The position numbers were made by a program, and so were the translations under genes. Shown in pieces: positions 36,067 to 47,185 of a stretch of DNA of 64,000 nucleotides. The stretch is from positions 23,141-87,140 of the forward strand of contig JAJEKV010000547.1 of assembly GCA_021234155.1 (NCBI GenBank). The letters are read 5' to 3'. Every line of letters starts with the position of its first letter. Position 1 is the first letter of the stretch. The notes beneath the pieces were generated by a model. It saw only the letters and a list, made by a program, of their open reading frames with translations, made no database searches and was not told the origin of the DNA. Origin of the DNA: Isoetes taiwanensis (taxonomy: Eukaryota; Streptophyta; Lycopodiopsida; Isoetales; Isoetaceae).

Positions 36067-37083
36067 CTGCTCCAAACTTGCTGCAACATGTAAACTGTCG
36101 GTCGCTCTTGTTCTTTGGTGACCAGGTTGCAAACCGGCTAACCGGCATCCACCATATCCACTATCCATTGTATTCTTTGAATGATTGAGACGAGTCAATG
36201 TCTGCAGGCTTGAGGCTCGGTTTTGCTTCAGATGATGTTGTAGACCTTGGTTTCTTGTTGTTCTCTGTGTTTTTGCTGCAATATCTCAAAGGACAGAATT
36301 GTGGCTGCCATTCTTCAAAGCATGCAAAAGCCATTCTTGGGATGCCGGGTTCACTGTAGCGACCTGTCAGATCCAGCTTATATTCTCTTTTCGATTTATT
36401 GCATCCTTTGCCTCTCTGCCTTATTTTATGGCTTAATCCTGTAGATGGCCCAGGTTCTGTTCACACTGCCATGCAAATGGGTCTTGCATCAGGCATTGCA
36501 TTCCATAAGGTATATGCCATTCTGTTATAGTTTTGAGGAAGCCATTTTGTTTAAAAAAACATTCTTTTTTTCCAGGAACTTCAGAACATGTTAAAGATAA
36601 AAGTCATTTTGATCTTCAACCAAAAAACACCCAAAATGACGGAAACATGAGGGAAGACAACCCAGTTACACGTTTTGGGTAATTAACAATCTCAATTCAA
36701 GATTTTTGTGTTTCTGGTAAAATTTGTTACATTTTTAGGATATCTTCCTTTATAGCTGTGCTGACTGAAGCTGAAGCATCTTATTTGCCGGACAAGGGCC
36801 CAGTAGGTCTTCTAATTCCTATACTCTAGTTTTTGCTTCATAATAAGCTTTAGTGCAAAGTTTTAGACCTGGGGACAACAAACAAAGAATGTTTCTTCTG
36901 ACTGTGGTGAAAAGGCATTTCCGGTACTTATGTCCCCTCTTCTTTGGATCAAACGTTTTTTCTTAGGGTAATAACAATGACAAACTTTTGTGGCCATGTT
37001 TGAGTTTTCTGGCATAATTTGTTTGGTAGCTTGTTTATGAAGCAATTGCATCAGTGCCCAAGGAAGCATTTCCAAACAAAGAG
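36067..37083. other. Unassigned; possible exon remnants
   Basis: Three short segments bordered by AG and GT-like signals (near 36445-36510, 36755-36805 and 37030-37083) have plausible protein composition (GLASGIAFHK, LTEAEASYLPDKGPV, LVYEAIASVPKEAFPNKE). The last runs directly into the H2B pseudogene. I cannot name a family. Confidence 0.25.
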
Positions 37084-37449
37084 ATAGCTCCCAAATCTGG
37101 TGAAGGCGAGCAAAGAGCAGGCAAGGGCATCAAGAAGCCTGCAGGTACGACGGGTGCAAAGGGAAAGCTCGAGAAGAAGCTCGCTATGGAAGATGCTGCT
37201 GCGTTGAAAGCTACAAGAGTTACATCTTCAAGGTCATCAAGCAGGTACATCCTGATGCCAATATTTCTTCTAAAACCATGGGCATCATGAATTCTTTCAT
37301 CAATGATGCTTTTAAAAGCTTGCCCAAGAGGCCTCCATACTTGCTCGATATCCTAAAAAGCCTACTATTACTTCTCGAGAATTTAGACCGCTGTTGGAGA
37401 GCTTGCTAAGCATGCCATTTTCGAAAGAACAAAAGTTGTAATCAAATTT
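37084..37449 (+). pseudogene. Histone H2B pseudogene
   Basis: Three plus-strand frames together cover a whole H2B. The Lys-rich N-terminal tail begins [20 protein letters not shown]. The histone fold follows ([36 protein letters not shown]). After a frameshift comes [20 protein letters not shown], and after another the C-terminal helix [19 protein letters not shown]2B normally pairs with H2A in the nucleosome. The start codon is ATA instead of ATG and there are about three frameshifts (near 37206, 37321 and 37390), so it cannot encode a histone. No poly(A) tail is visible at the 3' end, so I cannot say whether it is a retrocopy. Confidence 0.93.
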
Positions 37450-40400
37450 ATCAGTGCTTGGTAGTTTGAATCCCTAATTTTGGTGTACAGTTTGGAGAAA
37501 TCTTCTGTAAATGTGACCCTATGATTCATCACAATTTTGTTTTCGTAATTTTGTAACCAAAATCTCATTTCTACCTTCACTCATTTTTTACGAATCATAA
37601 AAATTCCCGCTTAGAAAGAAAAAGATCCTGGTTTCTACATGCTAAGATTTGCCACAATGCTTGAAGCCGTAGAAAGAGATTGGTCTTATTTGATTTTTGA
37701 TCTAACCTATTTTGTTCTTATAGAAAATTTCCTAGCTCATGGCCCAAATATTGCTAACACCATTCACATAATTCTTTATGCAGATCATTGGAGTAACACA
37801 CATATAGAATTGGGACAGTGAGCAAGAATTACTAAACAACATGCGATCAAGTAGCGTACTGTAATTTAGATCTTCCATAAATACGTAAGGAATGCTGATG
37901 TAAGTAAGAAACTTGCAACAGATACTGGATATATGTGTTTGTTTGAATAGGCATAGATCCTGGCCAAAACTGATTAAAGGTGTTGAATGTGAATTTGATT
38001 AGAGTGATGCTTTATCACTTCATACTATTAAGAACCATGATTGGCACATCCAAGCCTAATGTTGATACGGAAGGCTTGTTTGATGGTTTAGGATGGATTA
38101 CACAACATATTTGAGCTTGGTAAGAAATTTAACAATTTTCTGCGCAATAAAGTTATCAAAATTTTAATAATTTTTTTTGGCTGTCAGTGATCGCTCCTAC
38201 AAATCTATCTTTCTGGTATGCATCTACAGTTCCAAATATTGCTAGGTTACAGTTTCAAACATTGTAGGATGACTCCCATTAGATTTAGATAACTGCAATG
38301 ATGCATTCAACTACGTTTGTCATGTAGCAACATCATGACAAACATATTTTGCATTATGATTTGTTGCCTTTATTAACCTTTGGAAACATTATTTGTACAC
38401 CATCAATTAGTAAGTACTTTGTCGGTTAATTGTGCATGTTTAATCTCGAGTTCTTCCTCAATTGCATTTGCCTTCCTACCATGTTCTCAACCCTTTGCAT
38501 TTGGCCCCGTAGGGGCTGCTGAGAAATTTCCATACAGCTTTCAGACACATTTTGTTGAACTTCAGTACGCCTTATCACATACCTTCACAAATTCAACCGT
38601 TAAATAAAACCCAAAATCCTTCACCCATACATAACCCATTACATATAAATATTGTCTGTTGTGTTAATGCTACCCAAATAATTGAATATGACATTCCACA
38701 TGGTAGGAAATTGTACCATTGGCTTAAACCCTCCAGGCCCTGTTGAAGGTGTTCCTGGTAAAACCTTCAACCTCTGTGGTTTAGAATCTCCAGATTGCTT
38801 AAGGCAACCACTCTGTGTGAGAAAATTCCAAGTAGAAAGCTCAAATTACAAATTTCAATCACTTTTCCAAAACAGAAAAAAGTCTGCCTTGCAAAAAATG
38901 ATGCCACATGCAAACAAGAAAGGATCTGCTTATGATTTCTTCTGCCAAAGCTACTCAAGGTCTTGAGAAATGCTGGGTAAAAAGTTGGATGGCTTTTAAT
39001 CAGTGCAAATCACTTAAACATGTATTCCTGACCAGGTCAAATATTGGTCAACATCCCTGGCATAGATGAATTTCTGTAACTCCAAAAATGTTTTTTTTTT
39101 TTTTTTTTTTTTAATTTGGTGCTTGGATCTCTTCCTAATATACTTGCACACAATGATCAAGTACTCTTTTTTCACAAATAATTGTTAAATATGCTGAAAT
39201 TTTGGTTTTAGTTCTGACAGACTGTCACAGACTGAGAACAGTAAGCTAAGCTCTGATAAATTGATCTTTTATGGACTCTTTTTTGTCTTTTTGAATCAAT
39301 TCTAAGGCTACCTATGTTCTGCAAGTAGGGGATGCCAGTCAATCAATGATAAGTGCTATCTTAGGCTAGAATATGCAAATTTTTTGCTTACTTGTGCAAG
39401 CTGGGATTTTTCTAGATGGAATGAGCATGCATTTTGGTTATTTCACACCCATCTTATCTATGTGCAGTTTTCACTGTGATCAACACGTGCCTAAGTGCAA
39501 AAGCCTATTGCCATGTCTGTCATAATGCCAAAGTAAAATCATTCACAAGTATTTTTCCAAGGGTCAGATTTTCATTCATTCAAGGTTCACACAGTAATCA
39601 GATAGAATCCCAAGCTCAATGTCTTGGGCACAGGCTCAAGTCAAACCTCAAATCAGATAATCCAATGAAAACATCAGAAATTATTAGTAATTCACGAATA
39701 ATCTGGTGTTTGGAAGGCAAATTCAAGCTTGAATCATCAAAATCGGTCTTTCTTCAAAGGGCTTCGATCAATCTTTCGCCCAAAAGCCCTCGAAAAAAAC
39801 CTGAGCACTTTTCCCCTTTTAAAAATCCCCTGTTCCGGCCCAATCTTAGCAAATCCAGGCCAGATTCTTGTCTTTTTTGTTTAATAACTGAGTTCTTGGT
39901 GTAATGTGGGTTGATCCGAGGATGTTTCATCATGATTGAGTGGTTAGTACAGGTCAAATTTCTGGATCTTGGCGTAACAGAGCATTAAGGGTTCTTGGCA
40001 GAAAGGCTTGATATATCCCACAGGAATTTTTAAGAAAGTGAGTCTGGGTTTATAAAGACAGATCCAGTCAGCATTATTAATAAATCGACGTGCTATGCCC
40101 ACGTGGGATTCGGTCCGTAACTGCCCCACATGCCCGGGTGTACCACGTGGCAGGGGGTGATTGGTTGGGGACAAACTAGGCTTTTTTTTTTTTTTTTTGG
40201 GGGTAGATAGATAAAAAAAAATATTTTGTTGATAAAGAGGCACTTTCCCAAGAAACCCAAAATGAAGGTCTAAATGAGCCCTTTTTTGAAAATTCTTTTT
40301 TGCAAAAAGAGCTTTATACCATGGAAGAATCCTTTTTGCCAAAATTAGCTTATTGACTTTTGGCTCAAAAAGGGGTGTGGAAGTGGTGAGGTGGCAAATA

Positions 40401-42180
40401 GGCAATGTGAGTTGGCAATATGATGACATGGCAAAGAGAGGCGATGAGGTGTCAAACAAGTTGGCAAGGTATATTTTTTCTAGTCAAAACATATGATGAG
40501 GTGGAGACGATGAATGTGACACGTGGGTGGTGATGTGGCAAAACAACATGTCCCCTTAATGGTCTAAGCAACTCATTTTTGAAGAATCTTGAAAAAAATG
40601 GAATTTTCAATGGAAGTGACATGTGTGTGGTGTGACATGGCAATGGTGATGATGTGTAAGATGACTTGGCCATTTTCAAGTGCTGACATGGGTCAACTTG
40701 ACACTAGTGCATATTATATAAATTGCACACTTTAAGCAATTTTTTTGCTTTTGTTGCTTCCTTTAGGAATTTTGCACGTTCCCTCTCCATTTTGACTTCT
40801 AGTGCGAGAATTTGACCCTAGACCATGGAGATGGCCAAATTAAGTGGATTTTTTTTATTTTTGAAGATGGTGATGGTATGATGGGTGTGTGAGGTATGAA
40901 TGATGTATGAAATAAATGTTTTGACTAGAAAAAATTCCCTAAGCCAATTTGCTATAGGAAATGAAGGCTAAGCATGGAATTTAAAGGCATGTGGAAACTT
41001 TTGCATTGAAAAGAGGATGAAGGCTTTAAGATATGGATCATATGAAATGGTCATGCCAAGAAATCAAATAGAAATACCACATACCAAGAACACTCAAGGG
41101 GTCTTCCAAACTTCAAATTTGCTTTGTTTGGATCACATTCTCTAGCATACTTGTGTGATCTTTCATGAATGTCTTCATCTTGGTCTTCAAGTGTCCACTT
41201 TACAATCTCTAGGGAAACGCTCTCTTGAAATCAATGGTGTTTGTGAATCTGTGCTCAAATCAATATGCAAGCATAAGTAAATTAATGTGAATCTTGCTCT
41301 TCTATGCTGTCATAGCATGGCAACATCGTGCCAAACAAAAGAACAGGCTGGTCTCCCAGCCTCTTTGTTTTTGCAAATGATCAAAGTTGAATTCCTGCCA
41401 GCTGCCAATATGGAGATATGTTTGGCAGCTTAATGAGCCTGCAATGGATCAAAAGAAGTGGGTGTTGGCAGATGATCAAAATGATATGCATGTGTTTGTG
41501 AGTGTGGAAAACAGGTGAACTTGCATGATAAGAGTGATTGTTAATAAAGAAAATGAACTGCAGGATGGGGATATGACAGCAGTCAAGTGGTTTTAGTGGG
41601 AGATCATTGATCTGAAGTGTCTCAAATGGAGCATGGGCAACTCTTGAGCATATTATTGTGGAATGAATGTATGAAAGTGTACCTGCATGTGACAACATAT
41701 TTATTGACACAATGAGCTACTGTTATGGTGGGGATGGCAACAGCTATAAGTATGGAGACATATGGAGGAAAGTGTGTGAATATGATATGTGTGACTGCAA
41801 ATTCAGATGCACCTGCATGGAAATCAGAGCTTAAGCAATAAGAACACTTGATTTGAGCTTTGAACAAGCTGACACCTGCATGAATCTCCCTGTCTTTACA
41901 TTAGTTTCAACAATGAGGGTGGGCCACGCGAAGCAGCGGCGTGGAACACCAAAGTAATGGGTGATTCCCGGATGCTTCAGGCGAAACCAATTACCATGGT
42001 GTGACGAGCGGTACCTTGAACAATAAAAGCTTTAGCTAAATAACTTATTTGATTTAGAAACACAAATTATTTCATAAACATTCCTGCATTATTTTTGTCC
42101 TTTTCTTCTTTTATGTTTTTTATGTTTTGCAATCATATCTAGTTCAAAAGCAAACGACACTAACCTACCTACAAATTCTA
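37450..42180. other. No gene recognised; poly(T) tracts and a possible LTR
   Basis: T runs at about 39090-39112 and 40181-40199 may be the 3' tails of minus-strand retroposons. The segment 40370-40680 is full of short TGGCA and GATGATGTGG motifs (for example near 40380, 40430, 40540 and 40630) and may belong to a long LTR of the Ty3 element at 42.2-43.3 kb, but LTR ends were not identified. Frames such as 39434-39904 plus and 41381-41710 minus carry no motif. Confidence 0.4.
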
Positions 42181-42189
42181 AGTAAACAT

Positions 42190-43340
42190 TTAACTAAATA
42201 AACTTAAGGCAACATGTTGTTGCCAGTACCTCTTCAAGTGCAAGATGTTGATGGGATTTAACAGCTCTCTGCCATCAAGTACATCCCTCAGCCAATAGGA
42301 ATCTTTACCTGCCTTCCCAATTACTTCAAAAGGTCCTTCCCAAAGGTTCTCAAACTTTGCTGCTATGTCCTCCCTTGCCTTGTTCCATTTTTGAACCAAT
42401 TCACATGATTTGAGAGTGCCCTGGAGCTTATGAGCAGCCTTGAATGCTGCTATATCTTTGGCTTTCTTGACCAGAACTGCATTCTCAGCTTCATACCTGT
42501 GTTCTTCCAATTACATCAACCTTATACATCTTTCTCTTAGTGCATCCTCCATTTCGAAGTTTATTTGATAGGCCAAGCTAAGAGATGGGAGCTCAAGCTC
42601 GATTGGTACAACAGATTCTATGCCATGAACAAGGCTGAAAGGAGTATGTTTAGTAGATGCTTTACTGGTGGTCCTATACGCCCATAATGCGTCATGCAAC
42701 TTCAAATGCCAATCTCTCTTGGAAATGTTGATAGTTTTCTTAAGAATTGACTTTAAAACCTTATTGGTTGACTTGGCTTGACCATTTCCTTGAGGGTAGT
42801 ATGCTGAGCTTTTAATGTGCTTGACTTTGAGGGTAGCTAGCAACAAGGCAATAGTTTGGCTCATGAATTGACTTCCCATATCAGAGATAATTTTAAAAGG
42901 GATCCCAAATCGAGCACAAATATTCTCATGAAGAAATCTTGATAGTGGAACTGCTTCAGCCCATTTGGTGAAATAATCTGTGGCCACAAGAATAAATTGG
43001 TGCTGAGCTGATGAGGGGGAATCTATTGGACCTATAAAATCAAGTTCCCATGATTGAAATGGCCCTGGAGAAGTTATGGCAGTGAGAGGAGTTGGTTGCA
43101 ATGTCCTCTTACAAAAAATTTGGCATTTATGACAACAATTAATGACATTATAGCAATCTTTAAAAAGGGTAGGCCAAAAATATCCAGACCTTAAGATTTG
43201 CGTTTGCAGTTGTATCAGCAGCAAAGTGTCCACCACAGATGCCTTCATGACAAGCTTCAATGATCATTTTGGCTTTTCTAGGATCCACAGCTGATGAGAA
43301 GTAATCTACTCATGCGAAGGGGCCAAACAGCCATAGACCA
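42190..43340 (-). pseudogene. Ty3/gypsy integrase fragment with damaged active site
   Basis: Starting near 43340 on the minus strand, frames read the zinc-binding end of integrase (EACHEGICGGHFAADTTA) and then a long frame at 43260-42511 with GYFWPTLFKDCYNV, CCHKC and the catalytic core (SWELDFIGPI, KIISDMGSQF, QGNGQAKSTNK). The third acidic residue of the D,D,E triad is Lys instead of Glu, and the usual SDNG is SDMG, so the enzyme would be dead. The next frame, 42510-42190, is the C-terminal part (FENLWEGPFEVIGKAGKDSY, INILHLKRYW). It sits directly against the hAT fragment at 43.35 kb. Confidence 0.9.
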
Positions 43341-43344
43341 ATTG

Positions 43345-43926
43345 TATCTTCTTCAGTTGCTTTGATGTTAAACATTGGTCAACTCTTTGTTGCTTAGTCT
43401 GTCTTTCCACTATTTCAATTGTCTCTGCCATTCTTTTTTTGCCTGTGCTTAACTCAATTGACCCTAGTTTATACCCTCTGGTTGGTACATTGGCGCTGCA
43501 GGAGGGGTAGTTGTAATTGATCTCTTTTGTTTGGCATGGTCCTTGGCTATTCCTTGGCTGTGTTCTTCTGCTGATGTTCTTTTTTCGAGATGACACTTCA
43601 ATTTCATCTTGTCGTAAGTCGGCAGATGCAGTACAAGTTTGCACCCCAATTTTAGAGTCCCGTAAAATATGAGCTCGAATTCTTGTCGCAGATCCATTTA
43701 TTGACATGTACCCACAAAACACACATTGCCACTCATTCTGACCAAACTCCTTTACAAATCCCCACTTTGGACCTCTCCTTCGACCACCAGAATTTCGACA
43801 CACACTTCTTCCACGTGTTGCTGCAATCCCCGTGGCCCTGCCATGACCACGCGACTCCCCCACATCCCTAGATGATGATGCATGACCACCGGCGGCGCCT
43901 GATGTAGATGCATAACCAGCTGCCAT
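43345..43926 (-). pseudogene. hAT transposase N-terminus with BED zinc finger
   Basis: The frame starts MAAGYASTSGAAGGHASSSR, a Gly/Ser/Arg-rich leader. It continues with a BED-type finger, WGFVKEFGQNEWQCVFC and then GYMSINGSATRIRAHILRDS, with a final Cys in GVQTC. It ends with the hAT-style linker (RQTKQQRVDQCLTSKQLKK). BED fingers bind the subterminal repeats of the element. The DDE catalytic part and dimerisation domain are missing: after about 43345 the frame runs into Ty3 integrase sequence, giving a chimaeric 206-codon frame that stops at 43306. The array of short palindromes at 44061-44275 lies just upstream. Confidence 0.82.
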
Positions 43927-44060
43927 TGCTGCTGCTAAAATTACTCTCTGCTCTGCTATTCTAAAGACTCCTTAATTGTTCGAACTAAAGGCACAGATCA
44001 AACATTGGCGCAAAAACTTTTTTTCCCTTAACAAATTGCCCTAAAATGTTTTGCAAATTT

Positions 44061-44275
44061 TCGCGTTAGCGAAACAACTGCTTCGCTTACGCAAAAACAT
44101 TTTCGCGTAAGTGAAGTCAACTGTTTCGCTTACGCGAAGTTTAAAAATTTTTGCGTAATCGAAACTTCAGTTTCGTTATGCGAAAATGTTTTCGCTTACG
44201 TGAAACTTTCTACACTTCGCGTAAGCGATGCGAAAATGTTTTTGCGTAAGCGAAATATTCGCTTACGCGAAAATT
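44061..44275. repeat. Array of ~10 short palindromes, consensus TTCGCTTACGCGAA
   Basis: Copies in both orientations every 17-25 bp: near 44061, 44082, 44101, 44125, 44149, 44173, 44190, 44216, 44242 and 44259. Several are exact (TTCGCTTACGCGAA or TTCGCGTAAGCGAA), others carry one or two changes. The array lies about 130 bases upstream of the BED-finger transposase fragment and reads like subterminal binding sites of a hAT-type element. Confidence 0.9.
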
Positions 44276-44640
44276 TCTCGGTGCCGGAAATGTTCTTTGA
44301 CGTATTATACTTCAAATTTCTGCCATATCTTTCGGATTGCGTATAAAACGTATATAGTATTGAACCTATCCCTATGATCAACAATGAAGATAATTTTCAG
44401 AGAATGGAAGAGCCCTTTGTAGCCCGATGACAACTAAAGATTTATCAAAACTTTTTCACAGTCTAAAGAAGATTACATTAGGATTTTGCCTGCCTAAAAA
44501 TAATCCTCTAATCTAGGAGGATGGAAGAACAAGATCGAATGCTTCCTTAGACTGAAGAGGAGGTGGTATCAGAAACACCATCTCACAAACTAGTGCCTGA
44601 AGAAAAGAAGAAATCCCTTGCAAAAAAATGAGCTCTAATT
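44276..44640. other. Unassigned spacer
   Basis: No frame or repeat of note. Confidence 0.4.
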
Positions 44641-45850
44641 CCCTTCAATCTTGTGAACTCTCCACACTCACCCACCTGTGACACTCCCTCACCCATTGAT
44701 CCCTCCCCCCCCTCCTCGCAATTCATCTCCTCATCCAAGGATTTGAGCCCAGACTACAAAGACGACCTTTATAGTGGTAATGATGACTCTAATGTTGTGA
44801 ATATCTCTAGTCCAACTCCGATGCTAAATGTAATAAGCAACCTCTCAACAATAAGCAGCAGCAGTGTTCACAATCTCCAGCACCATTCATCCAAATAAGT
44901 GACATTGCTCAAAATATAGGCATAGAAAACTCTGTTTTCTTTAACTGTAATCCAGATGGGGACGAGTCTGAAGGTTCTAAAACTGAGTGCCTATTCAAGA
45001 CAATACCAGATGGCTCGAAATATCTTCTGGCTAATATAAGCAACATCCGCACTCTCAGAATTAAAGCTAGGAGTAAAGCAAAAAATTATAAGGATGTCCC
45101 TAGATCTTATCCATTCTTTAACACTTGAAATTGCCATTCATGTTGATCTCTGCCTTCTAATTCTCTTTCCCTCTACCTTCCCAATAAGAATCATTACTTA
45201 GAATCTCAGAGGGATAAAAGGGCATGTCTTGAGAATTGGAAATCCATTGATTCCTCTCCAGCATTTTCATTCCAGCTCAAGATACCAAAGGAGGAATAAC
45301 TACCATTTGGAAAAATATAGATGTTTTTCAAATGCATAACAACACCTCCAACAATTAGCAATCTATTAAATTAAACCATGATGGGCAGAAACTTGGTTTT
45401 ATCAATATCTATGCTCCTACTGACCCTAAAGATAGGACCACCCCCCTCCCCCCTCCACATAAAATGATATTAAGAACAGGACATCCAAGATTGGATTCTC
45501 ATTGGGGACCTGAACAACACTCCCAACTGGGAAATGAAGCTTGACAATAAGATTAACATGTCCAGAGAAGAGCACACAGCCTAGGATGAGATGATCACAG
45601 GGAACAACTTATCTGCATTCTTTCCTCCAACTCTAAATACTATTGAGGTAATAAGCGAGAGGGAAACAATAAAACATATTATACCCTTGACAAATTTTAT
45701 ATTTCTAATCCCAATGCCAGCTTTCTAGACAACTGCTCGATAACTAGTGATGAAGGCACTATCCTCTCAGACCACCTGCCTCAAATTTTGGACACAGCTG
45801 ATAGAGTATCTTCTAGACTCAAATCCAACTCACCGTTCAATATGCTATCC
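44641..45850 (+). pseudogene. LINE endonuclease region, broken
   Basis: Plus-strand frames follow a non-LTR retrotransposon order. A Ser/Pro-rich segment (44653-44898) is followed by a basic linker (NIRTLRIKARSKAKNYKDV). Parts of the APE-like endonuclease come next: GFINIYAPTDPKDRTT near 45395-45440, WILIGDLNNTPNWEMKLDNK near 45490-45550, and a final SDHLPQIL near 45770. These are the MxNxYAP, GDxN and SDHxP signatures. Multiple stops and frameshifts are present. No RT follows, because a CACTA terminus begins at 45881, about 30 bases after the last readable residues. Confidence 0.8.
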
Positions 45851-45880
45851 TAACCACTCTAGAAGACCATCAATTCATGA

Positions 45881-46335
45881 CACTACAAGAGGAAGTGGGT
45901 ATTAGAGTCAGTTTTAGAGTCAGACCCTAGCTATAAACTTCGACAAGCATTAGAGTTAACATTAGAGTCAACTATTTATTAGAATTAGAGTTAGCCATAG
46001 TGTTAGAAATAGATACATCTCTCCCATCAACATAAAAGTCAACATTAGAGTCAACCATAGTGTTAGAATTAGAGTCAACTCGACCCAGCACAATTAGAGT
46101 TAGTATAGAGTCACAATTAGGGTCATTCGTAGTGTTAGAACTAGAGTCCTCTATCATCACAATTAAAGTCAAAATTTAGGCAATCTTAGCATCAATTTGA
46201 GGGTCGAAAGTAGCATCAAAATAGAGTATCTTGTAGCGTTAGAATTAGAGTCAGTCAATATGTCACAATTAGAGTCGATTCTAATGTTAGGATAGTATTT
46301 GAGTTAGTTATAGCGAAGATATAGAGATCATTCAT
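45881..46335 (+). mobile_element. CACTA terminus with TTAGAGTCA subterminal repeats
   Basis: 45881 reads CACTACAAGAGGAAGTGGGT, a standard CACTA end. The next ~450 bases carry more than 20 copies of TTAGAGTCA/TTAGAGTTA-like words at 10-25 bp spacing, the usual subterminal repeat structure. The opposite end (a TAGTG terminus with inverted repeats) was not found in the window. The element interrupts the LINE at 45850 and appears to carry the ABCB exons described at 46366-46800. Confidence 0.82.
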
Positions 46336-46365
46336 AATACTTTTAATTTAAAAAAAAATGGGTTT

Positions 46366-46800
46366 TCAATCCATCATCGTATGAATTTGCATCTCTTGCA
46401 TTTTTTTAACATTGTGCAATAACTGTATGGGGTCTTGAGAGTGAAATTTTAATATTTTTCCAAAAAGATGGAGATAACAAGGAAGTGCAACATCATGAAC
46501 CACTGCTACTGCTGTTCCCACCAGCATAAGCAGCCGATCAAGACCATCTGCATAAGCAAACATTTGGAAAATGGCACTGCAACTAGTGCGCATTATATTC
46601 TTCACCATCCTCTACAAGATCATCTTCCACTGGCGCTCTGCAACATATATCCAATAGGAAAGTTCTGCAGGCAAGGCAAATCTTAACATGGTAATATTAA
46701 AACATCATCCTAAATTGCATTAATGTCCAAGAAGCATACCTATCCAAGCAGCCAAGAGAGCACTCACTGCAAGGTAGATGATATTAAGTGAGTACTGCAT
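46366..46800 (-). pseudogene. Captured ABCB-transporter exons in scrambled order
   Basis: ABCB (MDR/P-glycoprotein-type) exporters start with a FxLFxFADxxDxLLMxxGT...LPxxxxLFG segment, followed by KYSLYFVYLGxxAxxAAWxE and WMYTGERQ. Here the minus strand gives the later pieces first: 46800-46740 reads QYSLNIIYLAVSALLAAWI and ends at a donor (AG|GTATGC); 46664-46630 then reads ELSYWIYVAERQ after a CTGCAG acceptor, in matching phase. Next comes the earlier segment at 46608-46366 (FQMFAYADGLDRLLMLVG, ALPCYLHLFGKILKF). The real gene order is therefore permuted, with its introns still recognisable, so this is DNA-level capture rather than retrocopying. It lies behind a CACTA end, consistent with a gene-capturing element. 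Confidence 0.85.
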
Positions 46801-47185
46801 ATATCCATTTCAAGCATTATTAGAATTTCTAACTTTCTAACGGGAGCGAATCATCGAAACGAGAGCAAAATGAATATTCCTTAAAGATTCCCTTATTTTT
46901 TACAAAAAAGGAGGTAAAATGAGGTTATTAAAAAAAAGGGTGCATGAAATTGTATTTTGACCTCCCCCCCATGACTAATTTTTTTATGGAACGATAGAAA
47001 TAACTTTTTTAAAGTGACACTTTTCCTTGCAAATTGAATTTTCTTCAAGTATGTTTTCAGAGAAAACCAAGATAATATTTAATAAGAAATTCAAGTAAAG
47101 CTTGTAACTGAAATTGTAGTATTCTCAAAATGTAAAGATAAAATCTTCATATTCACGTGCAAAATTTATAGTCTTTTTTTAAGAC
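46801..47185. other. Unassigned; low complexity
   Basis: AT-rich, no frame of note. The CACTA element's other end might lie here but is not recognisable. Confidence 0.4.

Noticed and set aside
39434-39904. 156-codon plus-strand frame
   Set aside because: No motif and no upstream or downstream gene signals.
39944-40459. 171-codon minus-strand frame with a Lys run
   Set aside because: Depends on a poly(T) tract and a repetitive GTGGCA region; not protein-like.
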